Shown: positions 22,926 to 33,847 of the stretch, one piece after another
How positions within the stretch are numbered: position 1 is the first letter of the stretch
Layout: each line of letters starts with the position of its first letter
Assembly (NCBI GenBank): GCA_001600415.1
Contig: BCJX01000003.1
Span: 800,995-864,994 of the forward strand
Length of the DNA stretch: 64,000 nt
From: Pascua guehoae
Taxonomy: Eukaryota > Basidiomycota > Tremellomycetes > Trichosporonales > Trichosporonaceae
Reading direction: 5' to 3'
Made by a program: the position numbers and the translations under genes
The notes under the pieces: generated by a model
Told to the model about the DNA's origin: nothing
Databases searched by the model: none
What the model saw: only the letters and a program-made list of their open reading frames with translations

Positions 22926-25050
22926 CTACAGCACAAACTTGCGACACTCAGCGTGGCGTTCCTTGACTTCGGCCTTTCGCTTCACGTTGGTGCGACTGTT
23001 GACGCCGAACTTGGGAACCGAGTCGTCAACGGGGTCTGCGCACCACGAGAAAATCTCCTTGTCGACCATGACTTGGTTCTCGGGGGACATGTACGAGGAC
23101 TCGAGCCGTCGCTTCAGATCGACCGGGAGGTCGAGGAAGTCCGCGTGATGCTGGTGTTGGAGGTGGTCTTCGCAAGAGGGTGCGGGCAGTTGTGCTGAAA
23201 GGACTGTCGAGTGCTCTTCACTACCGCGCTGTGTCCGCACAGGCTGCACTTGGTGTAGCCTGTGTCGAGGGGAACGAGGCCGAAGTGGCAAGGGTGGCGA
23301 CAACATCGCGGGGTTTGGAGTGTCCCCGGAAAATCCACCGTGGTCCAGCCGCGGCGCGACGCTTGGCCCGTCCCTCCTGTCGCGTCTTGTTGCCCTTGGA
23401 ACCCGGTCCAAACCGCACACGCGCGTACTCCTTCCTCTCCTCTTCGCTCGCCGTTGAAATGGCTTGCTGGCCATACTGGACTGCCGACATGACTACCTCC
23501 TTGCCCTCGGTTCGCGAGAGCCAGAAAGCCTTGAAGGTGTCGTCGGTCACGCACACGAGGGGACGAAGAAGATTGCGCCATGCAGACTGCGGCAGTCCCT
23601 CGTCACGCAGACGCTTCTCGGCAGCGAGGACCTGCTCAAACTGCTTGCGGCGGTCGGCCGACTTGGGCACGCCAGCAAACTTGAGGTGCTTGGCGATTGC
23701 GCCGTTGCGGCGCTCACGAGCGCTGCTCACTGCGCTGCGCAGCCTTCTCCGGTGAGTCGGCCCGCTCGTTTGCCGAATGCGTGCGGCGGGAGCGCACCCA
23801 TCCGAAGCGCAGCTTGAGTGCCTCGCGCTTGTCCTCGAGGTCGTCAAGGATGCCGTCCTTTTGGAGGCGAGCGTTGATCTTGTTCAGGAGCTCCTGGAAC
23901 TGGCCAAACGTGCGCGGGCGCCCATGCTGACGAGTGTGCTTCTCCGAGACGGCGAGATCTGGGCGATCTTGTCGGTAACGCCAAGCATGGCGATCGCCTC
24001 CGTCTCGACGTCGCGGTCGTACTTGACGAAGCCTCGGTTGGCCTGAGCGTCAGCTTTGATCCGTGCTTGACATGTCACTTTCAAAACTCACCGAAATCAC
24101 CTGGATGGCGAGGTCCTCCTCGTGTGGGCCGTACCTACTGATCTTGACCAGACCAAGCCAGTCGACCCAGTTGACCGGCGCGACGTCCTCCCACTCGTCC
24201 TCGTCGAGCGTCACGTGGTCGCTCGCGTCCGCAATGTCGACAGAGCGAAGCGAGTAAAACGCGCCGATCGTCGGCGAGGTCGTGATGCGGCCCGCGGTCG
24301 TGCCCAGGCCGAGACGGGGGTTGACCTTTCCGCTCTCGACGAGCATGACCACGGGCCGAGTGATCCTCATGTACCGTAAGGCGTACAGGACCGCACGCGC
24401 AAAGTCCGAATGCTCCAAGGTCACGGGCCAGAAGTCGGGAAACGGACCAAAGGCCTTGCGCACGTCTGTGCGCGTTGGGGCGTCGGCGAGCCCTTGCGCG
24501 TGGAGACACAGCTTGCGCGCCAGCATCGGACCCGGTCCAGCACGAGCCCCAAAGTAGTCGCTGTCGTCGACGCGCCAGTGGAACTCTTCGGCAGGGACGT
24601 CCTTGGCGATGTTGACCCAGAGGACGTTGCCGAAGAGGGTGCGCTCGGGCCTGTGGCATCGTCGTGGGCACGGCCCTCGGCAGTTGTGGCAATGGTGGTG
24701 CCAGCGTAACGGAGGAAGGCCTTGCCCTTGACCTGCGTGGCCTTTGCGATCAGGAGCTGCATGCGCGGCGCCGTGGCTACAGTAAGCACGTGCCCACGCT
24801 GTGACTAACTCACCCTTGTGCATTTGCATGTACTTGCCGAGGTCGGCTGCGAGCGATGCGCCGGACTCGTAGACCACCTGTCGGACGTAAAACGTCGCGG
24901 CGCCGTTGGGGGTGGCATCGATTGCAGCGGGGTCGACCGATGACACGGTTGCCACTCGCCGGAATGCCGAGGCCGGGAGAGGCGTGCCGAGGGGGTGGGC
25001 TGCGAGCTCGACGACCGCCTTGGCGTGTGGCGCGACCTGGCGTTAGTCAC
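22926..25050 (-). pseudogene. decayed gene of unknown family with a C-terminal zinc-finger-like motif
   Basis: I do not recognise the family. Coding character runs from about 25040 (after a splice acceptor) to a TGA at 22926, but the frame changes about five times. The changes lie near 24650, 23940, 23740, between 23350 and 23250, and near 23160, without intron signals at those points. One good intron (about 24812-24776) is retained. Segments, N to C: VVYESGASLAADLGKYMQMHKG; a stretch with FLRYAGTT; a VDDSDYFGARAGPGPMLARK block; an acidic DEDEWEDV loop; a Lys/Arg-rich helical part; and YTKCSLCGHS..HNCPHP, which looks like a Zn finger. The 5' exon is not visible, because a tetranucleotide repeat lies upstream. 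Neighbouring genes show no such frame breaks, so true decay is likelier than poor sequence quality. Confidence 0.6.
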
Positions 25051-25154
25051 TGGTGCCCACATATGTACTTTTCTTTGAGGTTTGCGGGTGGGAGGGGGGG
25101 TGGGGGGTCGAGGTGAGGAGGAACGGGTGGGTATGAGACCAGGAGAGTGGGGGC

Positions 25155-25252
25155 CAGGAAGGAATGAGGGAATGAAGGAATGAAGGAAGGAAGGAAGGAA
25201 GGAAGGAATGAAGGAAGGAAGGAAGGAAGGAAGGAAGGAAGGAAGGAAAGTT
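25155..25252. repeat. (GGAA)n/(GAAT)n tetranucleotide tract
   Basis: About 22 nearly uninterrupted AAGG/GAAT units. It lies just upstream of the decayed gene's recognisable coding part, where its first exon would be expected. Confidence 0.9.
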
Positions 25253-26304
25253 TGGAGGTGGTGACGAGCTGGGAGTGAGGAGCGACGAGCAGCACGTTTA
25301 CGCCGTTCTCCCCCTACAGCATACGATGATGATGACGGTGGTGACAATGACAAGAAATCCCGACCGTGCCGCAGGAACTCCTGGAGTACAATGTAATACC
25401 AAATGTACCCTGATAAGCAAGCACTGCACCATTGACGTTTCGATTACCACAAACTGTCAGCATACCTTTGATAATTCTGGATCATGTGATGGTGCTTATT
25501 TTGATGGTAGCACCGCCGCATTTTCAGTGGAGTGCCACAGTGCCACATTGGGATCAGCCAGCGACGTGGGTTGTCAACGGAAGCAGATGTCTGTGTCCTT
25601 GGAGACATTCGTGACGGTGACCTCTTTTGGCGGCCAGTACGGCTGCCTCGAGCTCATAGTCAGGCATATGCAGCCTGTCTGTGCGGGGGGTATGGTATGG
25701 CCGAAGGATTCCTTCTCGCACTTCGGCACCGGCGTATCGGTGGGCCACTGGCCACTGGCCACTGGCCCAGGCATCGCAGCAGCGCTGAGATTGAAAAGTA
25801 TAGCAGCGCATTGAGAGGAATCCCTAGGAGCGGTCAAATTTTGGCTGCGGGGTCCGGGGTGGGGTTGTTTCATAACACATAGGTGATATTGGAAATGGTA
25901 ATCTGCTAGCTGCTTGCCTACACCTCATGGCGCAAGTGATGCAAGTGATTTGCATGTGATGGGCGGAGCGGAGAGAGGCCAATCCAAAGCAGTTCAGAGG
26001 ACGGAGGTCAAGATGGGGAGGCTAACACGAGGGCAAGGAATGAAGGAGGTGTGCGTGTGTGACATGAGGGTGAGGGCGTTGGGGGGCGGTGGGGATTGAC
26101 ACGATTCTCGCTCTCTTCGTTGTCACATTCCATCCTCACAATGTCACATTACACACACGCACACTGACGCCCCCTTGCTCCGTACCATCCCTCGGCATCC
26201 GTCACTCGACACTCTCCACACTAGCCACACTCCAACTTCTCTTTTGCCACTCCTTCTCACCCAATACCCACCTCCCACTTCTCCACCTCTCCACCACCGT
26301 ACAA
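25253..26304. other. shared upstream region of the divergent gene pair
   Basis: About 1 kb between the decayed gene (leftward) and the helicase (rightward). It includes a CCACTGG triplication near 25743-25765 and a C/T-rich leader at 26180-26300 just before the helicase ATG. No gene is supported. Confidence 0.5.
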
Positions 26305-29124
26305 ATGTCAAGGTAGGCCACACCAGGCTTGGGCGAGCCATTCTGACCTCAAAGCTCGCCACGCCCCTTCAACTTTACGGCCCACGACCTCGAAAAACGA
26401 CAGGTAAGAGCTCACGCGTATGAGGCGCTGTAATGGCATCCGGCTCACCCTATGACAGGCCGTTGAAAATGGAAATCCATACGTTACCGACGGCACCACG
26501 AACATGGCATGGTCCGAGGGTTACGCGGACATGAACGCAAAGCGCAAGGGCCTGCCTGTCATGAAGCATTTGGACTCGTTCTACCAAGCGGTGAATTTGC
26601 GAGGGGTTTGGACCATCTGCTGACCATAGCTCGACAGCTCCCGAGTGGTCATTGTGGACAGTCCGACAGGCTCGGGCAAGTCGACTCAAATTCCTCAAGC
26701 CTGTGCAGCAGCCCTCCACGCGGCAGGCGTTGACGGCGCCGTCATTCTGACCCAGCCTCGGTGCCTTTACGCCGACCTTTGCGCCACGCGTCTGGGCGTT
26801 GAGACCGACCTTGGGCTCGGCGGCGCCCACTCGGTTGTCGGTGTCCAACGTCGAGGCAAATGTGTGATGCCCACGGGGCAGGTCAAGCCCCGGATCATCG
26901 TCATGACTGATGGCACACTCATTTCCCAAATGTGCCACTTGCCGTATCTAGACGGCTATTCAGTCATCATTGTCGATGAAGTGCACGAGCGGTCGGAGAA
27001 CATGGACCTCTTGATGGGTCTTCTCCGCGTCGTAAGTTTGACGTAAACCAGCGAGGACAAGTGACTAACGTCAGGTTCTTTGCCACCGCGACGACCTCAA
27101 GGTTGTGTGCATGTCCGCCACGGGTGACGTGACCGCACTCAAGCGGCACTTTTACACCGAGCAACTTGGCGAACCCGCGGTGGTCAACCTCGAGGGTGCC
27201 CCTCAAGAAATCATCGAGCTGTTCCTTCGTGAGCCCGCTTTCGATTGGGCCAGGTGCGCCACGGACATTATCTACACCATCCTCGCCAACCCGACTGGCG
27301 CATTGCCCGATGGTGACATTATTGTCTTTGCGCCGGGTGTTCCAGAGATTCGCCAAGCCCAGGATGCAGTCGAGTTGATCAAGCTCGAGCATCCGGATCT
27401 CTGCCAAAACGTCGACTTTCTCGGCCTGTATCGCGATCTTCCGGCGGATGAACAATCGTTGGTTTTGAACCGCAACTATACGTACAGTCGCATCGACGGG
27501 CAGCTCATGAGGACTGTCCGGCGCAAGGTTATCTTTGCGACCAACATTGCCGAAACGTCTTTGACACTGCCCGACCTCGACTTTGTCCTGGATTCCGGGT
27601 TCAACAAGACGACAGAGTACGACCCGTTCACCGGAGCGTGGCTTTTGATGACCATGAATGTGGCACAAGCACAAGCGATGCAGCGCCGCGGGCGTGTAGG
27701 GCGGCGGTTCGTGGGGTATTGGTTCCCAATGTATACGCGCGACACGTTCAACCAGTTTGCGCCGTATCAAGAACGGACGGCAATCCAGCGAACAGACATT
27801 ACTGGAATCCTTCTCAAGGTCATTATGTTTGCCCTGCTGCTCAGCTACGAGGTGAACGAGTTTCCCTGGCCCAGTGAGTGACTTGAAGAAGACCCTTTTA
27901 CTGACGCATAGGCCAACCGTTCCCCGAGCAGCTTGTTGACGCTGGACGCAATCTCCGTGCGCTTGGATTCCTCTCTGCAGACGGGCAGATTACGGACGAC
28001 GGCGTCGCGGCTGCCGAGCTGAGCCTGGAACCTCATGTGAGTCTGGTGTTCCCAATAGTGTTGCAAGCTCGACGTCTAATACCCAGCTCGCCCGCCTTTA
28101 CCTCAACACTGTGGGGTCCAACCTGAGGTACCACATTCTCGCCATCATTGCGATAATGGAAGGTATGTTGTGACTTTGGACTCGAGACGGTGCTGATTTC
28201 AAGTGGGGACCGTCCGCCGCAATCCCGAGACCAAGGACGAGGAGGACCGCGCACACGACTGCGCCTTGAACTACCGATCGCAGTTCGGGGACGTCTTGAC
28301 GGACATGAATGTGTTCGTTTGCTGGCTGCAGTACCGTAACGGTAAGTGTGAGGACCCCGATTAGTACTGACCCAACAGGTGGACACGGCCGCGACTTTGC
28401 GTATGCAAACCTGCTCGACTATAGTGCCTGCAAGGATGCTGCTCGCCGCCTGGATGAGCTACTTGCGGGAGACACCAACACCGAGGGTGTTAGCTACGGT
28501 GAGACTGTTTCTGGAAACATGGCCGACGCTGACTTGGCAGTCGACGACATTGGCGCCGGCCTCGACCCCAAATTCCAAGGCGTACTGGCGTACGAGATCC
28601 TGCGCGCATTGCCCCACCACCTGGTTGTTAAAGTCGAGCGCAAGCGCGGATTGGACCGGTACTTTGTCTGGCAAAACTTGCTCTTGGCCGACTCGAAAGG
28701 CCGTGGGGACCGGGTATGTGTGGCCGTGGTTGCGCATTGAGCTGTCTACTGACGACCTCAGGACTACCACCTTCAGCGCACCTCAGTCCTGCAGCCACAT
28801 GCCGACGACAAGGCATCGCGGCTGCCCGCCTACGCCGTGTACCACAGGGTATGTGACTTTTGCCCGTCAATGCTAACGTGATAGCTCAAGGGCGTCCCCG
28901 GGAAGCGCAAGCTCAACATGGTCGGGGTCACGGTCGTCACGGAACACATCCTGCGCAAATACTTCCCAGACTTTGACAATGCGCACATCCCAAGGGTAGG
29001 TACTGTGCCCGGCGCTGAACTCGCAGGTGCCGACGCTGTGGCGGCCTTTGAGGCCGAGGCCGAGGCTGCCGAAGCAGACCTTGCGGGCGACCTCTGCGAC
29101 GTCGACCCGCACCTGTACGACTAG
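26305..29124 (+). CDS. divergent DEVH-box RNA helicase of the DEAH/RHA (Prp43-like) group
   Basis: Eleven exons fit perfectly in phase: 26305-26312, 26355-26403, 26459-26590, 26630-27031, 27075-27873, 27912-28036, 28087-28162, 28204-28341, 28379-28713, 28762-28848 and 28885-29124. They give 796 aa, close to Prp43 (~770). Superfamily-2 motifs are clear: I SPTGSGKST, Ia TQPR, II DEVHERS (not DEAH), III MSAT, V ATNIAETSL and VI QRRGRVGR (usually QRAGRAGR). The block around motif Ib is altered (VVGVQRRGKC where VGYxIRF is usual). The C-terminus follows the winged-helix/ratchet/OB order of DEAH helicases and ends in an Ala/Glu/Asp-rich tail. Prp43-type enzymes act in spliceosome release and ribosome assembly, but this copy looks like a specialised paralogue. 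It lies inside the inverted-repeat segment beside a decayed gene. Confidence 0.88.
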
Positions 29125-29166
29125 GCGCCGCCCCGAGCGGTTGCTTTTTTTTTCCAATTCTTTCGC

Positions 29167-29187
29167 ATCCTCATATCCTCTTTCGCT
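29167..29187 (-). repeat. right arm of the 21-bp inverted repeat
   Basis: Exact reverse complement of 22763-22783. It lies 43 bp after the helicase stop codon, just beyond a T-rich stretch. Confidence 0.85.
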
Positions 29188-29238
29188 GTATATAATCTGC
29201 CTCTCTTGTATACCTTTTCGCGCGTGTTTAGATACTAG

Positions 29239-29303
29239 TTCACCACTGAGAATAGCCTCGCATCCTTGTACCCACTTTCGCCAGTTCACCACTGAGCATC
29301 GCC
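29239..29303. repeat. two direct copies of a ~21-bp unit
   Basis: AGTTCACCACTGAGAATAGCC (29239) and its near copy starting at 29283 are about 44 bp apart, with CGCATCCTTGTACCCACTTTCGCC between them. Seen directly; role unknown. Confidence 0.75.
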
Positions 29304-29951
29304 TTCTGGGATTGCTTTGCTTGTTTCATGCATGTATTTGATTGTGGCTTGTTTGTGCCCGATGGGACTCGGTCACTCTGCATTGTCCAAGGCCGTTCTG
29401 ACAGGACTTTACATCCTTGTAATCGCCCTTGAGCCTGCCTCATACTGTAAGGTAAAGTGGAGCTGCTGTTGGGACAGACTTGTGCCGAACAGGACATTGC
29501 TGTAAAACAACTGTAAATAGGACAGCCATCGCAGGGTCACACGGCAAAAATCCTATCGTCCCACTGTCACATCCTGTTGTTTTGGCCAATATTCCCATCC
29601 TTTCAGCCAAATCTACCTTTGTATTGGACGAAATCAGCTCCTGTCCGCAGGTCACAGACGCAGCATCCTGTACCTCACTTGGCCGGGTTTACAGATAAAA
29701 TTCCTATCCACAGTTGTTTTTGAGAAGGGCCCGCGAAAACTGAGGATCAGCGTTGACACCCTGAATTTTCGGCCCTGATCGGCGCTGTGCTTCCGCCGAA
29801 AACGCACAACGCCCCTGCTGCTCCAAATGTGGCAGTGTGGCAGTGTGGCACTTTTCCAACCTAAACATCGTGCTCGCTATCAAAGGTATCGTGCTCGCTA
29901 TCGGTGCAACTCGAAGCGTCAAAGTCGTGCAGGATATTTCCATTTGAAAAC
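29304..29951. other. gene-free, comparatively AT-rich sequence
   Basis: No open frame with coding character. Base composition differs from the gene-dense parts of the window. Nothing else identified. Confidence 0.45.
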
Positions 29952-30063
29952 TCTCCATTGGCTTAGCTGGTAATAGCTTCGTGCTTATGATGTTACCTGC
30001 CGTGCTAACGCATGGCATAACCCACTTTCACGACGGTCGGGAGTTCGAATCTCTCATGGAGAA
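29952..30063 (+). tRNA. tRNA-Ile(UAU) with a 38-nt intron
   Basis: All arms fold. The acceptor is 29952-29958 paired with 30056-30062, and the D-arm is GCT/AGC. The anticodon stem TCGTG (29979-29983) pairs with CACGA (30029-30033). The T-arm is GGGAG-TTCGAAT-CTCTC at 30039-30055. The anticodon loop reads C-T-TAT-G, so the anticodon is UAU (Ile, AUA codons). The intron 29990-30027 starts directly after position 37, the canonical eukaryotic site. Mature length is 74 nt with discriminator A. The T-run at 30067-30071 is the Pol III stop. Confidence 0.93.
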
Positions 30064-30066
30064 ACG

Positions 30067-30071
30067 TTTTT
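30067..30071 (+). terminator. Pol III T5 terminator of tRNA-Ile
   Basis: Five T residues four bases after the discriminator base of the tRNA, the usual RNA polymerase III stop signal. Confidence 0.85.
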
Positions 30072-30570
30072 GCATGACGCTGGGACGGACAGTCATGGGA
30101 TGGCGAGGACAGTTTTTCTGGCCAGGGTAACACCTGATTGCGAAATATTATTGGGGGTTGGAAGATCCCACATTGGTTTTCAGTCAGTTTTCGCCGGGCA
30201 GACGAATCTGGGACGGCCGCTGATCCGCTGAATTCATTCATCGGCGATGGAATTCCAGTACTGATGTCCTAGGCCCGCATTAAGAGAGTCGTCTTACACT
30301 GTTTTGTTTCTCGTTATTGATGACAGGAGAAGCAGGGTGCACTCATGAGTGCCCAGAACTGGACCTTCCTTGGTCGTTGGCTGAAATGGCCACGAGCTTC
30401 CCTGAACGAGTTCGATCCCGAGTGGGGATTTTGGACACTCACTTTTTTAGCGTTTGTCCACAGACGTAATAATTCTAATACACCGGATTACAAACTCTTC
30501 AAATCATACACCATGTTCCAAGCTCAACTTCACACCCAATGTATCACTTTTTGAGCTATAAGTACTGGTA

Positions 30571-30652
30571 GTTAGGTAGGTTAGGGGGTTAGAGAGGTTA
30601 AGGGGGGGGGGGTTATCGGGTTAGAAGGTCAGGGGGGTTAGGGTTAGGGGTT
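30571..30652 (+). repeat. degenerate telomere-like TTAGGG(n) repeats, interstitial
   Basis: Roughly ten imperfect units of GTTAGG / GGTTAGGGGG type, including a 12-G run and a GGTTAGGGTTAGGGG end. Basidiomycete yeasts have TTAGGG-like telomeres, so this looks like an internal telomeric tract or a similar G-rich satellite. Confidence 0.75.
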
Positions 30653-31289
30653 TTTGGTGGTGGGGACGGGGGTGTAGTAGTACCAGACGTCTTCCGCCAC
30701 GAATCAGCCTGGTAAACCAGCCTGATACACGGTGCCTGGTACCCTACATCCGGCGATACCATCCTTATTCGCCAAGAACACATATATAGGCAGCTTGTCA
30801 GTACTGCTAGATCTAGCGAATGAATTGTCTCGTTCCATCTTATCACGAGCCCCAGTACCGACCCGTTCTGCGCCTGTAATGCCGTCCGCCGCATCCGCGT
30901 TCGCCCCCTATTACAGGGGGATATTAACTTGGGCAGCATTAGGAAGGACAAAATTAGGAATTACTGTGTGAGTGGACGAAACCCGGAAAGTGAGTGGACA
31001 TCAATGGCGGGATTTTGGATCAGTATCCCATCTAATACTATTCTAACCAAATCTCCCATCTCGAACAGCACGCCCTTGAAGATATGAAGGACGGAGCAAT
31101 GGTGCCCGAATCGCAATTCTTCCCGCCGTCCTTGCCTGGGTAAGAGATAGCAACGTGTGCTCCTTTGTGCCCATTTGAAGCAAGTCTTTATCCACCACTG
31201 GCACTCAGAATTTTGATCCCACCACTGTTACATAACTGAGTGCCGCCGACTGTTGTGTCTCCGTCCGAGCAGTCGACCTTGTTGCTGAG
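30653..31289. other. gene-free sequence
   Basis: No supported open frame or RNA gene. It follows the telomere-like tract and precedes local duplications. Confidence 0.45.
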
Positions 31290-31760
31290 GCCTTCTTGAT
31301 CGTTGAAAAGAGAGGGGTGGGTCGTTATCTTCCTTGGTCACTGAACAAAGGTCTATGCCCATAGAAACCCTCACCATTAAAAGCCCCTACTCAGCGGGAG
31401 GTTGCATACATCAGTGCGTGGGTAATAGTTGGGTGGAGTAAACCTGCCAAGTTTGACTGCGAGAGTCGTCCCTCATCTCCGCACTGCTCTTGGTTGAAAA
31501 GAGAGGAGCGGGGAGTTGGGGAATATCATTCCTGGCCACTGAACAAAGTCTATGCCATGGAAAAACTCGCCATTAAAACCCCCTACACAGTGGGAGGTTG
31601 CATACAGTAGTGCATGGGTAATAATTGGGTTGAGTAAACCAGGCTTGACTGCGAGCGTCGCCTAGGTAATAGTTGGGTTGAGTAACCCAGGCTTGACTGC
31701 GAGCGCCGCCTAGGTAATAGGTGGGTTGAGCAAGTCTACCAAGCTTGACTGAGTCGTCTT
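31290..31760. repeat. two diverged ~195-bp tandem copies plus three ~50-bp subunits
   Basis: The block starting TTGAAAAGAGAGG at 31299 is repeated from 31493. Shared order: CACTGAACAAAG.TCTATGCC, then CCATTAAAA.CCCCTAC, GGGAGGTTGCATACA and GGGTAATA.TTGGGT.GAGTAAACC. The second copy is followed by additional ~50-bp copies of the TAGGTAATAG.TGGGTTGAG..CTTGACTG part, near 31660 and 31710. Non-coding as far as I can see. Confidence 0.8.
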
Positions 31761-31949
31761 TCCCCTCCGCCCTGCTGCCCCCTCTCCCATATTTAAATCC
31801 AACTGATGCAGTTGGAGTCAAGCTGTCGTACCCTCTGAACAAAGCACCAGCCCAACCTACCCGACCCTACACATCCACTATACCAACTCCCGTATCCAAG
31901 TATTAATCACATATTAGAGATGTATCTATTCTATCCAAACCCCGGCCCT

Positions 31950-33847
31950 CTAAAACAGCACACCCTTGACCTGCTCGATATTCGACACCTTGATGTTCTT
32001 GATCATCAAGATGCAGAGGAGAGCGAGGCCCATGATAGAAGTACCCGCGATCAACATGCGCTTCTGGGCGGCGGCGTAGGCGAGGGAAATAGCCGTGCGG
32101 GTGGGGTCTCCCACCTCAAAGCTGAGCTGCATGTCGAGGTCCTCGTAGATGCTCTCCCAGTCGCCGAGGGTCTCTTCGGGGAGAAGCTCCTGGAGGAACT
32201 TGGGAAGCGTGTTGGTCCAAATAGCGCCCGAAATGGCATTACCGACGGCGCCGCCAAAGTAGCCAAACAGACCGAGGAGGGCGAGGAGGGACGCGGCGTC
32301 GTTGTGGGATCCGGCCGCGAGGACGGCGACCTGCTCGACGAGGGTGAATGCCGAACCACCGAGGGAGATGAGGATCTGGGTAAAGACGAGCCAGCCGACC
32401 GAGTGACCGGGCTGACGGAAGTAGATCATGAGACCCTCACCCAGGCAGTAGAGGGGGAGACCAATGTAGAGGACCCATTTGTAGTAGCCGGTGCGGCGGA
32501 TCACGTAGCCGACGGGCAGCATCCAGAGGGTGGCGACGACGTCGTAAATCGAGCCAATGTAACCGGCCGTGCTGATGGACAGGTTGAAGACGACCATGAG
32601 GTACGAGGTGAAATAGCTCGCCCAGCAGTAGTAGGCAATCTGCCACGAAAAGCAGAGCATGCACGAACCGAGCACGGTGCGCGAGACGAGCAGGTGGTAG
32701 GGAATAAACGGCTTGGGCGAGACGTAGCGCTGGACGAGGCCAAAGGCGATGAGGCAGACGACGCCGAGAACGATCATGACGATGAATTCCGCAGAGCGCC
32801 ACGACTCTGCAAACGTGCTGGTGAGGGAAAAGGGAAGGAGGAAGAGCACGAGGCCGGCCGAGATGAGAAAGACGCCGAGGACTAGGGGTTAGCAGAGAAC
32901 AATGGTCTCGGGTTCGAGGCACAACCCATACTCACTATCAAACTCGACGAGGTAGAACATGACCGACTGAACAAACGTCCTGCCCGACTTGGGTGGCGGG
33001 GTGAGTCCCTCCTTGGCCGCCTTGCGCTTCTGAAGCTGCAGGAAGATGAACATGGGCAGGCCGACGCACGGCAGGATGATGGCAAACGCTCCAAAGCCCC
33101 AGCGCCAGTTGGTGCCGTAAAAGCCCTCGGACATTTTGGGTCCCGCATAGGCGGTAATGATCCAAGGCGAGGCGGTAAAGGCGTACGCCAGGCCACGGTC
33201 CTTGAGGGTCGAGGTGTCGGCGGTGAGAACGTCGACACAAAAGATCATGCCAATGAAACCGACGCTGTAGAAGACCTTGAAACGTTAGCGGGGAAACACC
33301 GAGGCGATATGACCCACCTGAGACGCGCAGTACGTGTAAATGTCTTTACAGGCAGCGCTGAGAATCAGACCCAGGGTGGCCAGGGCGGTCATGGCGAGGT
33401 AGCCGTAGCTACGGTCCCAGAGGTTGAGAATCTTGGCCATGACCATGTACGCGACGGCGCTGATAATGTTGGAGACGATCGAGATGACGGGAATAAGCGA
33501 GTGTGCCTCAAAGCCAGAGGTGACAAAGGCCGTGAGGTTGTAGGTGATAGACGACTGGAACGCATTGACGGCGTAGGTGAGCCAAAAGCTGGGAAATGTG
33601 TCAGCAGCGAAGACGACGGTAGTACTTACAAGACGTAGATTGTGCGGACAGACGACTTTGACCACGTCTGGGTAATATTCTCCATCTGGCGGACACCGTC
33701 CTGGAGGTCGTCGGACCCCGCGGGGGCGCCCTTGGCGTCCGAGTTGGACATGGACTTTTCAATGTCATTGCCGACCTCGGGGTGAGCAGCCTGGGGCTGC
33801 TCGTTGGCCGCCGCTTCGGCTAGGTTGAGAGATTGGTCCACCTTCAT
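31950..33847 (-). CDS. MFS siderophore-iron transporter (SIT/ARN family)
   Basis: Four exons (33847-33630, 33588-33318, 33275-32936, 32881-31950) join in phase to 586 aa. The N-terminal ~65 residues are hydrophilic and cytosolic, followed by about 13-14 hydrophobic segments. The FWLTYAVNAFQSSITYNLTA start of TM1 is characteristic of siderophore-H+ symporters such as Arn1, Sit1 and MirB. So are the loop NLWDRSYGYL and the C-terminal NTLPKFLQELLP/AYAAAQKRMLIAGTSIM block. These proteins import ferric siderophores across plasma or vesicle membranes. The substrate cannot be told from sequence. No siderophore-synthesis gene is nearby, so xenosiderophore uptake is possible. A GATA-type iron-regulator motif lies 231 bp upstream of the ATG. 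Confidence 0.92.

Noticed and set aside
30330..30440. Possible second tRNA (GAGTTCGATCCC B-box-like)
   Set aside because: The bases flanking the loop do not pair as a T-stem, and no A-box or acceptor partner is found.
31920..32885. Plus-strand open frame of 321 codons, Glu/Asp-rich
   Set aside because: Antisense shadow of the siderophore transporter; its acidic bias is the complement of hydrophobic codons.
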